Positions 50,065-61,589 of a DNA stretch of 64,000 bases are shown piece by piece. The stretch comes from Chondrus crispus (lineage: Eukaryota; Rhodophyta; Florideophyceae; Gigartinales; Gigartinaceae). The stretch lies in NCBI RefSeq assembly GCF_000350225.1, contig NW_005179137.1:47227-111226 (forward strand), read 5' to 3'. The position numbers and the translations under genes are program-made. Position 1 is the stretch's first letter; each line of letters starts with the position of its first letter. A model generated the notes under the pieces. The model did no database searches and had not been told where the DNA came from. It saw only the letters and a program-made list of their open reading frames with translations.

Positions 50065-50075
50065 CTCCCCCTCGA

Positions 50076-50312
50076 TCACATGCTTTTACTGGACACTGCA
50101 AGCCCCAGAAGTTCTACAAACTTCTGGAATAGAATTCGCCCAAGTGCTTTGGTTAAGATATCGGCAGGCATCGAAGTGGTCGGACAATGCGACAAATACA
50201 CAATGTTTCTCTTAATAGCATCTCGTACGTAGTGGTATTTTACATCAACATGTTTGTTGCGACGGTTGATCGATTCATTCTGTGCAAACGAAATCGTCCC
50301 TGCATTGTCACA
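50076..50312 (-). pseudogene. Copia family B, copy B3, RNase H C-terminal end
   Basis: Minus-strand frame GTISFAQNESINRRNKHVD, PADILTKALGRILFQKF, ending SSKSM. It is the same segment as 26651-26888 and contains the uninterrupted CDNAGTIS sequence (TGTGACAATGCAGG, reverse strand, around 50299-50312). This is the empty-site comparison for the 9-kb transposon. The upstream part is lost in the assembly gap. Confidence 0.9.
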
Positions 50313-50412
50313 NNNNNNNNNNNNNNNNNNNNNNNNNNNNNNNNNNNNNNNNNNNNNNNNNNNNNNNNNNNNNNNNNNNNNNNNNNNNNNNNNNNNNNNN
50401 NNNNNNNNNNNN
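50313..50412. other. Assembly gap (100 N)
   Basis: Exactly 100 N, the usual placeholder for a gap of unknown size. It separates B3 from A3, so an unknown amount of repeat sequence may be missing and the two sides need not be adjacent. Confidence 0.99.
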
Positions 50413-53394
50413 ATCAGGTTTGACTTTGTCGATGCATCCTTCAGGTTGCTCCATGTAGATTTCTTCGTGAAGGTCACCGTTGAGGAAGGCAGTCACCACG
50501 TCCATCTGATGCAGCTCAAGGTCAAAGTGCGCAACCAGTGCCAGCAGCAGACGGATAGTTGTGAACTTGATGACAGGGGCGAAAGTTTCAGTGTAATCGA
50601 TGCCTTCTACTTGTTGAAAGCCTCGTGCCACAAGACGTCCCTTTGCAGTTTCGACCAATTTTCCGGACTCGTCAGGAAGTTGCTTCACTCCGAAAACCCA
50701 CCTGGACGTCAGGACGTTTGATGCTTGAGATCTTGGAACAAGTGTCCATGTTTTGTTTTTGTGTTGTGAAGCAAGTTCTTTGTCGATGCCCTTCTGCCAG
50801 AAGCGAGCTTTTGGAGAACCCATAGCTTGCTTGTACGAGTTTGGGATTTCCGTTATCACATGGGCGTGGCTAAGGAGTCCAGCAGTCACCAAAGCTGCTG
50901 CCCACCACGCCCCAGGGGTTTTGCGAATGCGAGTGGACCGACGGAGATTAGTTGGCGGATCAATCGTTTCTTCCTCAACTACGTGTTGCTCAACTGTTTC
51001 GGTAGTTTCGTCCTCCCCTGCAGTTGGGGAGGAGTTGGAGGATTCATCAGAGTCTTGTTGTTCATCCGGCGATGATGCTTCTGATGCCACTGCATCATTT
51101 TCTGCAACTTCCTCATCGATGTTCAAGTTGATTGTGTCATCATCAGTTGTAGCCTCCTCGTTTGTATCCATCGGTTCACCAGATTTGCCTCCCGTGGACT
51201 CGTCAAAAGTAACATCTCTGGATACGATCACTTTGTGCAAATCACCATCCCACAACTTGTAAGCTTTCGTATTTTCAGCATACCCTAGAAACATTGCCTC
51301 CTTTGCACGGGCGTCAAGTTTCTGGATGTTGTGTTTTGGTAATGTATACCAACACTTTGAACCGAAAACACGCAAATGACCAACATTTGGCACAGATTTC
51401 ATCCATAAGTGGTAGGGGGTCATCTTGGGGGGAATGGCACCTGACGTGACTCGATTTCGAACGTACACTGCATTGGCAAGTGCTTCTGCCCAGAACCCCT
51501 TTGTAACTTTCTTGTGCGCTAGCATAGAGCGCACCAAGTTTACCAAAGTTCTGTTCAGTCGTTCGGCGACGCCATTTTGCTCCGGTGTGTACGCGGTCGT
51601 CATTTGATGCTGAGTACCATTTGCAATCAGAAAAGACTTAAACTCCGTGGACAGATACTCACCACCTCGATCGGTGCGAAGCACTTTGATCTTGCGACCA
51701 GTGTGAGTCTGAGCAAGTTGTGCAAACATTTTGTATCGTTCAAATGCTTCTGATTTATGGTGCATAGGGTACACTACTGACCAGTTTGAGTGATCATCTA
51801 TGAAGGTAATGAAGTACTTGGCACCACCAATGGACTGCACCTCTAAGGGGCCACAAACATCAGAGTGAACTAAGTCTAGACAGAAGTATGCTCGCCTCGA
51901 GGACCGCTCTTTTGGGATCATAGATCGAGTGGCTTTGCCGTAGACGCACGCAGAACATTTTTCAGAGATGCAATCATTGTCAGTATTGTTGATTTTGTTA
52001 GCCTCATTACCAAGTAGTTTGACTCCACTTACCACATTGTCACGAATCATCGAAGCAATACCTTGAGAATGCACATGTGCAAAGCGCTCATGCCACGTTT
52101 GCAGGGTGGCAGCATGTGCAGATCCGATGTCACTGACGATGTCGACAACGTAAAGTTCTCCAACCAATGTCGCAGTCGCCACTACAGTTGAGCCTCGTCT
52201 GATCATGCATTTTCCATTTTCGAACCCAACTTTTAGTCCAAGTTCAGTCATTCGACTGACAGAGAGCAGAGAGAACGCAAAGTCCGGAACGTGCAATACA
52301 TCCGTCAACTTGCACGGTTCGATGCGGCCATTCACATTTAACTTCAAGTGAACGTCACCACGGCCGGCAACCTTTGCACTAGCCTTGGTTCCCATCTGAA
52401 CAGAGGCGGATTCAAGTGGCTCGTACGTTGCAAACAAAGATCGGTCATATGTAATATGAGCTGTACAAGCTGAATCTACGAGCCACGAAGGCGACATCTC
52501 CAGATTGTTCGTGTGCGAAGCTTTTGACATCAGACATGTGAAGTCGACGCTGTTTACAACCATGTCGGGATCAGGTTTCTGTGTGACAAATGCAGATTGT
52601 TTCCGTTGAGACATACGCGGTTTATATCCGCTAGGAGGAGCCGGGCGACGCCCATTCAAATCCTTTCCCCAGCAGCGGGTTGCCGTATGGCCTGTATGAC
52701 CGCAGTTCGTGCATTTGTAATCGTTTATGTCCCGATTGTTCGGCGCACGATTAACCAGAGCCGATGTCTGTGAGGAGCTAGACTTCATGTTTGCTCGTTG
52801 CTCTTCCTGCAGCAGACGACTTTTCACAAAGTCCAAACTGAATATCTTTTCCTCATTACCGAGAGCATCAAGTGCAACGATGAGAGCCTCGAAACGGGCA
52901 GGCAGACCGTTGAGCACTGCCATGGCCATCTCCTTGTCATCGATGTTTACGCTCATTGACTTGAGGATGGCTGCCAGCTGCTTGACACGATTGATGTATG
53001 CAAGCACCTTTTCACCGGAAAGCATCTTCACAGTGTAGAACTCACGACGTGCAGCTAGTTTGTTCAGCAAAGTGTGCCTCTCAAACACGTTGACAATAGC
53101 TTCCCACATCTCATGAGCAGTATCAACATCACGTACATGCTCAAGATGCTCATCTGATAGGGAGAGACCAATCAGTGCTTTAGCTTTACTGTCACCTCTG
53201 ATCCACTTCTTACGCTCTTCCGCGCGTTCCTCACTTGGAACTCGTCCCTCAACGATGTATTGGTCAACATCACGTAGGGCAAGCAGAAGTTGTATTTTCT
53301 GCTTCCACACGTAGAAGTTGGAGTCCGTCAGTTTGTCGATTCTGATGGATCCTCCTCCTCCTTGATCTTCCATTTTAGTGCAAATAAACTTCAA
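50413..53394 (-). pseudogene. Copia family A, copy A3, gag to RT, truncated by the gap
   Basis: Same frame as A1 from its start to MEQPEGCIDKVKPD in RT; the last 385 or so residues (YVDD region and RNase H) fall in or beyond the gap. Open throughout, with few differences from A1 (for example HITYD versus HITND after the protease site, VAGRGDV versus VADRGDV). It keeps the DSA protease motif. It may be a complete element in reality. Confidence 0.92.
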
Positions 53395-53545
53395 GTATTC
53401 GAAAATCCGTTCGGGGATCCCAAGCCGTTAACCGATAGTCAACACAATGGCAAGCCCACCCGTCTAAGAAGTTCGATATGATTCCTATGAAGTTGCACTA
53501 GGAGAAATTTGCGAACAGATATGTGAATTTATTTGGATGAAATCC

Positions 53546-54088
53546 CTAACTATTCTGTTCACAAACTACCTTTAAGTGTGCGGCACCGTTCTCGTGGCAC
53601 TTCAGGTGCCCGTGAGACTCAAAGACGCGATTGCAAGGGATACAACGCGGAGTCTCCTTAGCGTTGGCAACTTGAATGCGATGAGACCTAGACTGAATGT
53701 GGTCGTAAAAGGCCTTCGCACTATTGCCACTAACGCCGCGCACTTTACAATACCGCTTATACCGCGGGCACACCTTACGATTCCTCTTGCGCTCACGCTT
53801 GAACTGCTTATCCGCGAGAACAGCCGCTTTCCGAGCAGAAAGTCGATGCGTAGTTCTCTTTATTGGTGCGGGAACAGAGCGCGGAATACGAGGAATCCTA
53901 TATGGTGCGCAACTCGAGGACGGACCCGGAAGCGCGAGCCGAGGTGAAGGTTGATCCTCAGGCTCAAGCACCTCAACGGATACGACCTCCGATGTCCGAA
54001 CCGTTCGACCGGTGACCAGCTTCCCAGGCGCAGAGCGCACCGGTACTAATTCCAGATCTAACACAACCCCGTAAAAACAGGTATTCAC
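53546..54088 (-). CDS. Accessory double zinc-finger protein of family A (copy 2), first finger damaged
   Basis: Nearly identical to 43608-44150. The first finger reads CKVRGVSG, so the second zinc-binding cysteine is replaced by arginine. The second finger is intact. The frame is open, but the first finger should not bind zinc. Confidence 0.78.
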   Translation of the reverse strand: MNTCFYGVVLDLELVPVRSAPGKLVTGRTVRTSEVVSVEVLEPEDQPSPRLALPGPSSSCAPYRIPRIPRSVPAPIKRTTHRLSARKAAVLADKQFKRERKRNRKVCPRYKRYCKVRGVSGNSAKAFYDHIQSRSHRIQVANAKETPRCIPCNRVFESHGHLKCHENGAAHLKVVCEQNS

Positions 54089-54219
54089 AATAAGGAATAT
54101 GAAGATAATCGTCAGTAACAGATTTTGGAATTATTGCTCTTAAGAACCACCAAAACGTGCAAAGACAATCACTTAGATGTGTAGGAAATGGAAAGAAACT
54201 CAAAACTTACTTTGCATGA

Positions 54220-54594
54220 GAGAACGAAGAAAAACCAAATGCGAGATTGACGACGACGGCGGTAGCGGGAGCGGAAACGAAGACGAAGACCAAAGACAGA
54301 GACAGCAGCAAGAACCACAGCAAGAACAAAAGCCAAACCAAGAACGAAGACAACGAAGACAGCGGGGGCGATGACCAAAACCAATTCACACAAGAGAGCA
54401 AGAACGACAGCAGCAGCGAAAACCAAAACCAAGAACGACGGCAAGAACGAGAGCGACAACGACAGCGAGAAGACCAGCGGAAAGAACGACGAGAAACGGC
54501 AGCGAAAACGACAGCGACAACGACGGCAGAAACAACGGAACGAGAACGACAGACTCATGCAGTGAAACGACAGCGAGGGGCTGGGCCCATAACC
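54220..54594 (-). other. Leader tract and primer-binding site of A3
   Basis: Low-complexity leader as in A1, then the primer-binding site GGTTATGGGCCCAG (minus strand) at 54581-54594 against the LTR. Confidence 0.7.
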
Positions 54595-55858
54595 TAATAG
54601 TAGGTTCGGAGGGGCAAGGGAAAGAAGGAAGGCAGGTTGATGTGTGTGAGTGAAGGAGTTGGTACCGAGGTTTACTTTGAAGCCGTTTTCCTGCGATACT
54701 TATACACTTCGAGTGCTACACTATCGCTCTACTCCGACTCCCAGTAAACCATACTCTACTATGCGCGACCAAGCGCGGTCCTCTTGTGGCCCGACCATAC
54801 TGTTCGATTTCCACCTTACGAATCGATTCGTAACTATTAGCTCACAACTATTTCTACACATTCCAAATGACTGTAAACCATGGCCCTATGCATGCAACTG
54901 TTTCACACCTTACTAATCTGCATCCAGTCATGCCAGACTTCATTGTTGTGCAACGAACAACTTGGCACTTGTCTATTTCCAACAACGCAAACGTCTTTCA
55001 TATCACAATCGCCATACGTATCCTTGTTTCTCACCTTACTAATTTCGCCAAGCACTGTCAGATAATTATGGCAAGTTATAACAATGTGCATCCAGACTTT
55101 CTACACAACTCACATGAGAATACATGTAAATCACACGAGTACTGTCATGAACTTGCATCCAACGGCGCACCATGACGAGAGCACAGTGCAACGGCGCGTG
55201 CTCACGCAAGACTCGCATACAGCGTGACGCGTACACAGAATAATCGCACAACTGTATTCCTCCCGCGAGAAGCACTTGTTGTACTTTTGATTCACATGTA
55301 CTGTACTCGGACACGCGCAGGATCGCAAACAGTCTGACACTGTAAAACTGTAAACCCTCATGTGCATACACCTGGATGCGTGTACATGTGTACGTACACG
55401 AATCCACCTGGCGACGTGTACATGTGTACACGGGATACATGTGTCCCGCGCGGGGGCCCCATGCAATTACCCATTACAACCATGGCAAACCACTTGAAAC
55501 CCCCAAAACAACGTAATTATGGCATATACAGGCCATTTAAAGTACATCACAAGGCCAATGACGCACACGTGGACAACACTCGACCAATAGATTTGCAGCA
55601 TTAGACCTGAGGGCCAATAGAATTGCAGTATTTCCTGTGTAGTCTATAGTGCTACGGGCCAAGGTTCCACTTGGCAAAACTATGCAAATTTGCATGACCC
55701 TCCGAGAGGCCACTTTCGTCCCCGGAACCCCAAAATCTGGGATTTTACACGTGTCATGTCGTGATATGCGTAAGAGCGCCCGGACCGTGCAGTCATGTAC
55801 ACGTGTCACTCGATTTTGACCTTTTCAGATAACAGCATGTGGTCGCACATTTTCAATA
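54595..55858 (-). repeat. LTR2, 5' LTR of A3, at the GTAAA site of A4
   Basis: TAATAG...CAATA, 1,264 bp, followed by GTAAA (55859-55863) and the A4 RNase H sequence. Near-identical to the solo LTR2 at 47244-48507, including CCCGCGAGAAGCAC and GCGTAAGAGCGCCC variants. Confidence 0.93.
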
Positions 55859-57767
55859 GTAAACGCAATCGTACCAGCGTTGTCACATCCAACGCGAATT
55901 GTTGGATCCGAATTCGCACCAAGTACATCGGCATGGAAGCGTCGAAGCCACGCGGCCTCTTTGCATGCTTCACTGAGTGCGATGTATTCTGCCTCACAAG
56001 TAGACTTTGCAACTACTGTTTGTTTCCGGGAAGCCCAACTGATAGGCCCATCACAAAGCTTGAACACGTACCCACTCGTCGATTTTCGTGATTCAAGGCA
56101 TCCACCCCAATCTGCGTCGCTATACCCATGAAGTTCCGTACCAAGATCATCTTTACCAAACACTATTCCAAGATGCTGGGACCCACGCAAGTATCTCAAA
56201 ACACGTTTCACACCTGACCAGTGCGACTCGTGAGGGTCGGCACAGTGTTGAGATAACTTTCCAATGGCAAACGCAATATCGGGGCGGGTCCCAACCATTA
56301 GGAACATTAGACATCCAATGGCCTGACGATATGGTTCAAAGCATGGGTTGTCATCAGTGCCAGTTTCCGCAACTTGCATTGTGACATGTCGAGACTGTTC
56401 CATCGGAGTAACGCAAGGATTGCATGCCGACATTTTGAACCGTTTCAGTACTGCTTGGGCATACTTCGACTGTGTGACGGTCAGGACGTGTTTAGAACGT
56501 ATACGGTCGATCTCTAGACCAATACAAGTCTTTGCCTCGCCAAGGTCTTTCATATCGAATCGTTTGTTGAGTTCATTTTTCATCCATAATATGGCCTCCA
56601 AGTCACTTCCAGCTAGCAGCAGATCGTCCACGTACAACGCGATAATCATGATGACATTGCCTTGACGTCGAATGTAAAGACATGGGTCGCTGCGTGTAGT
56701 GTTGAAACCAAGTTCAGTGATCAGAAACTCATCGATCTTACTATGCCATTGGCGATGGGCTTGCTTAAGACCATAGATTGCTTTCAAAAGTTTACACACC
56801 GAATCAGGTTTGACTTTGTCGATGCATCCTTCAGGTTGCTCCATGTAGATTTCTTCGTGAAGGTCACCGTTGAGGAAGGCAGTCACCACGTCCATCTGAT
56901 GCAGCTCAAGGTCAAAGTGCGCAACCAGTGCCAGCAGCAGACGGATAGTTGTGAACTTGATGACAGGGGCGAAAGTTTCAGTGTAATCGATGCCTTCTAC
57001 TTGTTGAAAGCCTCGTGCCACAAGACGTCCCTTTGCAGTTTCGACCAATTTTCCGGACTCGTCAGGAAGTTGCTTCACTCCGAAAACCCACCTGGACGTC
57101 AGGACGTTTGATGCTTGAGATCTTGGAACAAGTGTCCATGTTTTGTTTTTGTGTTGTGAAGCAAGTTCTTTGTCGATGCCCTTCTGCCAGAAGCGAGCTT
57201 TTGGAGAACCCATAGCTTGCTTGTACGAGTTTGGGATTTCCGTTATCACATGGGCGTGGCTAAGGAGTCCAGCAGTCACCAAAGCTGCTGCCCACCACGC
57301 CCCAGGGGTTTTGCGAATGCGAGTGGACCGACGGAGATTAGTTGGCGGATCAATCGTTTCTTCCTCAACTACGTGTTGCTCAACTGTTTCGGTAGTTTCG
57401 TCCTCCCCTGCAGTTGGGGAGGAGTTGGAGGATTCATCAGAGTCTTGTTGTTCATCCGGCGATGATGCTTCTGATGCCACTGCATCATTTTCTGCAACTT
57501 CCTCATCGATGTTCAAGTTGATTGTGTCATCATCAGTTGTAGCCTCCTCGTTTGTATCCATCGGTTCACCAGATTTGCCTCCCGTGGACTCGTCAAAAGT
57601 AACATCTCTGGATACGATCACTTTGTGCAAATCACCATCCCACAACTTGTAAGCTTTCGTATTTTCAGCATACCCTAGAAACATTGCCTCCTTTGCACGG
57701 GCGTCAAGTTTCTGGATGTTGTGTTTTGGTAATGTATACCAACACTTTGAACCGAAAACACGCAAAT
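55859..57767 (-). pseudogene. Copia family A, copy A4, RT to RNase H part
   Basis: Family-A frame from RVFGSKCWYTLPKHN through YVDDLLLAGSD to GCDNAGTIAF, where it is cut by the LTR2 at the GTAAA site, losing the last 75 or so residues. The other end is cut at 57767 by the 602-bp TIR element. The frame itself is open. Confidence 0.92.
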
Positions 57768-58369
57768 GGGCGACTCCGAAAAACATAAAAACACATTTTG
57801 TGTATGCGCAAATCCGCCGATTTTGATTGAGTCGGAGGTGTTTGTGCATACACAAACCGCCGATTTGCTCTTCGTTCCCCTCCCGATGTAATTGTTTGTG
57901 CACAGACACAAACGCACAAACGCACATCCGCACCCACCTATACCACCCTATATCATACCATGTGCTCAAATATTTCTCTGCGATCTGTCCGATCAACCCA
58001 TCCCACCCCTCGGCAACCTCATTCCTATTTCGATCTGGCCTCCCTCCACACTTTCCTCCGTCGTATCAGCCGCTGTCCAACCCCGCAGCCCAACGTCTAC
58101 ATGGCTCATGTTGCCGACTCCGACGAGGAGCCGGCACCCCATATTTGTCCCCAAGCCAGCGGCTCCTTCGTCAGTATCATAGGATAGGGCGTGAAGGGAG
58201 TACCGCAATCCGTCCGCCGGCGTGCTGACACCTCACTGAGGGTGAATTGGCATTAAATGTGTCTTACACAAATTTTTGTTCACATGCATTTCCGTGCCAA
58301 GGCATAAAATACGACACACATACACAAAGAAATTTGTGTGTACACAATTTATGTTTTTCGGAGTCGCCC
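57768..58369. mobile_element. 602-bp non-autonomous TIR element (MITE-like) in A4
   Basis: Ends are GGGCGACTCCGAAAAACAT and its inverted complement, about 22 bp, with AAT duplicated on both sides (57765-57767, 58370-58372). Removing it plus one AAT restores the family-A sequence as in A1 and A3. Subterminal CCGCCGATTT and TTTGTGTATG-like motifs are repeated near the left end. Inside, a plus-strand start MAHVADSDEEPAPH (from about 58101) could be the remains of an autonomous element's first codons. TIRs starting GGG with a 3-bp duplication are compatible with a PIF/Harbinger-like origin, but no transposase is present. Confidence 0.9.
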
Positions 58370-60389
58370 AATGACCAACATTTGGCACAGATTTCATCCA
58401 TAAGTGGTAGGGGGTCATCTTGGGGGGAATGGCACCTGACGTGACTCGATTTCGAACGTACACTGCATTGGCAAGTGCTTCTGCCCAGAACCCCTTTGTA
58501 ACTTTCTTGTGCGCTAGCATAGAGCGCACCAAGTTTACCAAAGTTCTGTTCAGTCGTTCGGCGACGCCATTTTGCTCCGGTGTGTACGCGGTCGTCATTT
58601 GATGCTGAGTACCATTTGCAATCAGAAAAGACTTAAACTCCGTGGACAGATACTCACCACCTCGATCGGTGCGAAGCACTTTGATCTTGCGACCAGTGTG
58701 AGTCTGAGCAAGTTGTGCAAACATTTTGTATCGTTCAAATGCTTCTGATTTATGGTGCATAGGGTACACTACTGACCAGTTTGAGTGATCATCTATGAAG
58801 GTAATGAAGTACTTGGCACCACCAATGGACTGCACCTCTAAGGGGCCACAAACATCAGAGTGAACTAAGTCTAGACAGAAGTATGCTCGCCTCGAGGACC
58901 GCTCTTTTGGGATCATAGATCGAGTGGCTTTGCCGTAGACGCACGCAGAACATTTTTCAGAGATGCAATCATTGTCAGTATTGTTGATTTTGTTAGCCTC
59001 ATTACCAAGTAGTTTGACTCCACTTACCACATTGTCACGAATCATCGAAGCAATACCTTGAGAATGCACATGTGCAAAGCGCTCATGCCACGTTTGCAGG
59101 GTGGCAGCATGTGCAGATCCGATGTCACTGACGATGTCGAGAACGTAAAGTTCTCCAACCAATGTCGCAGTCGCCACTACAGTTGAGCCTCGTCTGATCA
59201 TGCATTTTCCATTTTCGAACCCAACTTTTAGTCCAAGTTCAGTCATTCGACTGACAGAGAGCAGAGAGAACGCAAAGTCCGGAACGTGCAATACATCCGT
59301 CAACTTGCACGGTTCGATGCGGCCATTCACATTTAACTTCAAGTGAACGTCACCACGGCCGGCAACCTTTGCACTAGCCTTGGTTCCCATCTGAACAGAG
59401 GCGGATTCAAGTGGCTCGTACGTTGCAAACAAAGATCGGTCATATGTAATATGAGCTGTACAAGCTGAATCTACGAGCCACGAAGGCGACATCTCCAGAT
59501 TGTTCGTGTGCGAAGCTTTTGACATCAGACATGTGAAGTCGACGCTGTTTACAACCATGTCGGGATCAGGTTTCTGTGTGACAAATGCAGATTGTTTCCG
59601 TTGAGACATACGCGGTTTATATCCGCTAGGAGGAGCCGGGCGACGCCCATTCAAATCCTTTCCCCAGCAGCGGGTTGCCGTATGGCCTGTATGACCGCAG
59701 TTCGTGCATTTGTAATCATTTATGTCCCGATTGTTCGGGGCACGATTAACCAGAGCCGATGTCTGTGAGGAGCTAGACTTCATGTTTGCTCGTTGCTCTT
59801 CCTGCAGCAGACGACTTTTCACAAAGTCCAAACTGAATATCTTTTCCTCATTACCGAGAGCATCAAGTGCAACGATGAGAGCCTCGAAACGGGCAGGCAG
59901 ACCGTTGAGCACTGCCATGGCCATCTCCTTGTCATCGATGTTTACGCTCATTGACTTGAGGATGGCTGCCAGCTGCTTGACACGATTGATGTATGCAAGC
60001 ACCTTTTCACCGGAAAGCATCTTCACAGTGTAGAACTCACGACGTGCAGCTAGTTTGTTCAGCAAAGTGTGCCTCTCAAACACGTTGACAATAGCTTCCC
60101 ACATCTCATGAGCAGTATCAACATCACGTACATGCTCAAGATGCTCATCTGATAGGGAGAGACCAATCAGTGCTTTAGCTTTACTGTCACCTCTGATCCA
60201 CTTCTTACGCTCTTCCGCGCGTTCCTCACTTGGAACTCGTCCCTCAACGATGTATTGGTCAACATCACGTAGGGCAAGCAGAAGTTGTATTTTCTGCTTC
60301 CACACGTAGAAGTTGGAGTCCGTCAGTTTGTCGATTCTGATGGATCCTCCTCCTCCTTGATCTTCCATTTTAGTGCAAATAAACTTCAA
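58370..60389 (-). pseudogene. Copia family A, copy A4, gag to integrase part
   Basis: Open from the family-A start (60389) through gag, knuckle, DSA protease and the integrase D-D-E motifs to MKSVPNVGH, then cut by the TIR element. A read-through tail of about 45 codons inside the TIR element is not native. One notable change versus A1 is YVLDIVSD for YVVDIVSD. Confidence 0.92.
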
Positions 60390-60540
60390 GTATTCGAAAA
60401 TCCGTTCGGGGATCCCAAGCCGTTAACCGATAGTCAACACAATGGCAAGCCCACCCGTCTAAGAAGTTCGATATGATTCCTATGAAGTTGCACTAGGAGA
60501 AATTTGCGAACAGATATGTGAATTTATTTGGATGAAATCC

Positions 60541-61083
60541 CTAACTATTCTGTTCACAAACTACCTTTAAGTGTGCGGCACCGTTCTCGTGGCACTTCAG
60601 GTGCCCGTGAGACTCAAAGACACGATTGCAAGGGATACAACGCGGAGTCTCCTTAGCGTTGGCAACTTGAATGCGATGAGACCTAGACTGAATGTGGTCG
60701 TAAAAGGCCTTCGCACTATTGCCACTAACGCCGCACACTTTACAATACCGCTTATACCGCGGGCACACCTTACGATTCCTCTTGCGCTCACGCTTGAACT
60801 GCTTATCCGCGAGAACAGCCGCTTTCCGAGCAGAAAGTCGATGCGTAGTTCTCTTTATTGGTGCGGGAACAGAGCGCGGAATACGAGGAATCCTATATGA
60901 TGCGCAACTCGAGGACGGACCCGGAAGCGCGAGCCGAGGTGAAGGTTGATCCTCAGGCTCAAGCACCTCAACGGATACGACCTCCGATGTCCGAACCGTT
61001 CGACCGGTAACAAGCTTCCCAGGCGCAGAGCGCACCGGTACTAATTCCAGATCTAACACAACCCCGTAAAAACAGGTATTCAC
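60541..61083 (-). CDS. Accessory double zinc-finger protein of family A (copy 3), 180 aa
   Basis: Same protein as 43608-44150 with both CX2CX12HX5H fingers intact (CKVCGVSG present). The only evident change is SCASYRIP for SCAPYRIP. Confidence 0.8.
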   Translation of the reverse strand: MNTCFYGVVLDLELVPVRSAPGKLVTGRTVRTSEVVSVEVLEPEDQPSPRLALPGPSSSCASYRIPRIPRSVPAPIKRTTHRLSARKAAVLADKQFKRERKRNRKVCPRYKRYCKVCGVSGNSAKAFYDHIQSRSHRIQVANAKETPRCIPCNRVFESHGHLKCHENGAAHLKVVCEQNS

Positions 61084-61214
61084 AATAAGGAATATGAAGA
61101 TAATCGTCAGTAACAGATTTTGGAATTATTGCTCTTAAGAACCACCAAAACGTGCAAAGACAATCACTTAGATGTGTAGGAAATGGAAAGAAACTCAAAA
61201 CTTACTTTGCATGA

Positions 61215-61589
61215 GAGAACGAAGAAAAACCAAATGCGAGATTGACGACGACGGCGGTAGCGGGAGCGGAAACGAAGACGAAGACCAAAGACAGAGACAG
61301 CAGCAAGAACCACAGCAAGAACAAAAGCCAAACCAAGAACGAAGACAACGAAGACAGCGGGGGCGATGACCAAAACCAATTCACACAAGAGAGCAAGAAC
61401 GACAGCAGCAGCGAAAACCAAAACCAAGAACGACGGCAAGAACGAGAGCGACAACGACAGCGAGAAGACCAGCGGAAAGAACGACGACAAACGGCAGCGA
61501 AAACGACAGCGACAACGACGGCAGAAACAACGGAACGAGAACGACAGACTCATGCAGTGAAACGACAGCGAGGGGCTGGGCCCATAACC
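61215..61589 (-). other. Leader tract and primer-binding site of A4
   Basis: Low-complexity leader as in A1, then GGTTATGGGCCCAG (minus strand) at 61576-61589 directly against LTR2. Confidence 0.7.

Noticed and set aside
50308..50477. Frame running through the N gap joining B3 and A3
   Set aside because: The run of X is the assembly gap. The two sides belong to different families and must not be read as one protein.
57768..57996. N-terminal 75 or so residues of the long minus-strand frame ending at 55825
   Set aside because: They come from the inserted 602-bp TIR element, not from the copia polyprotein.
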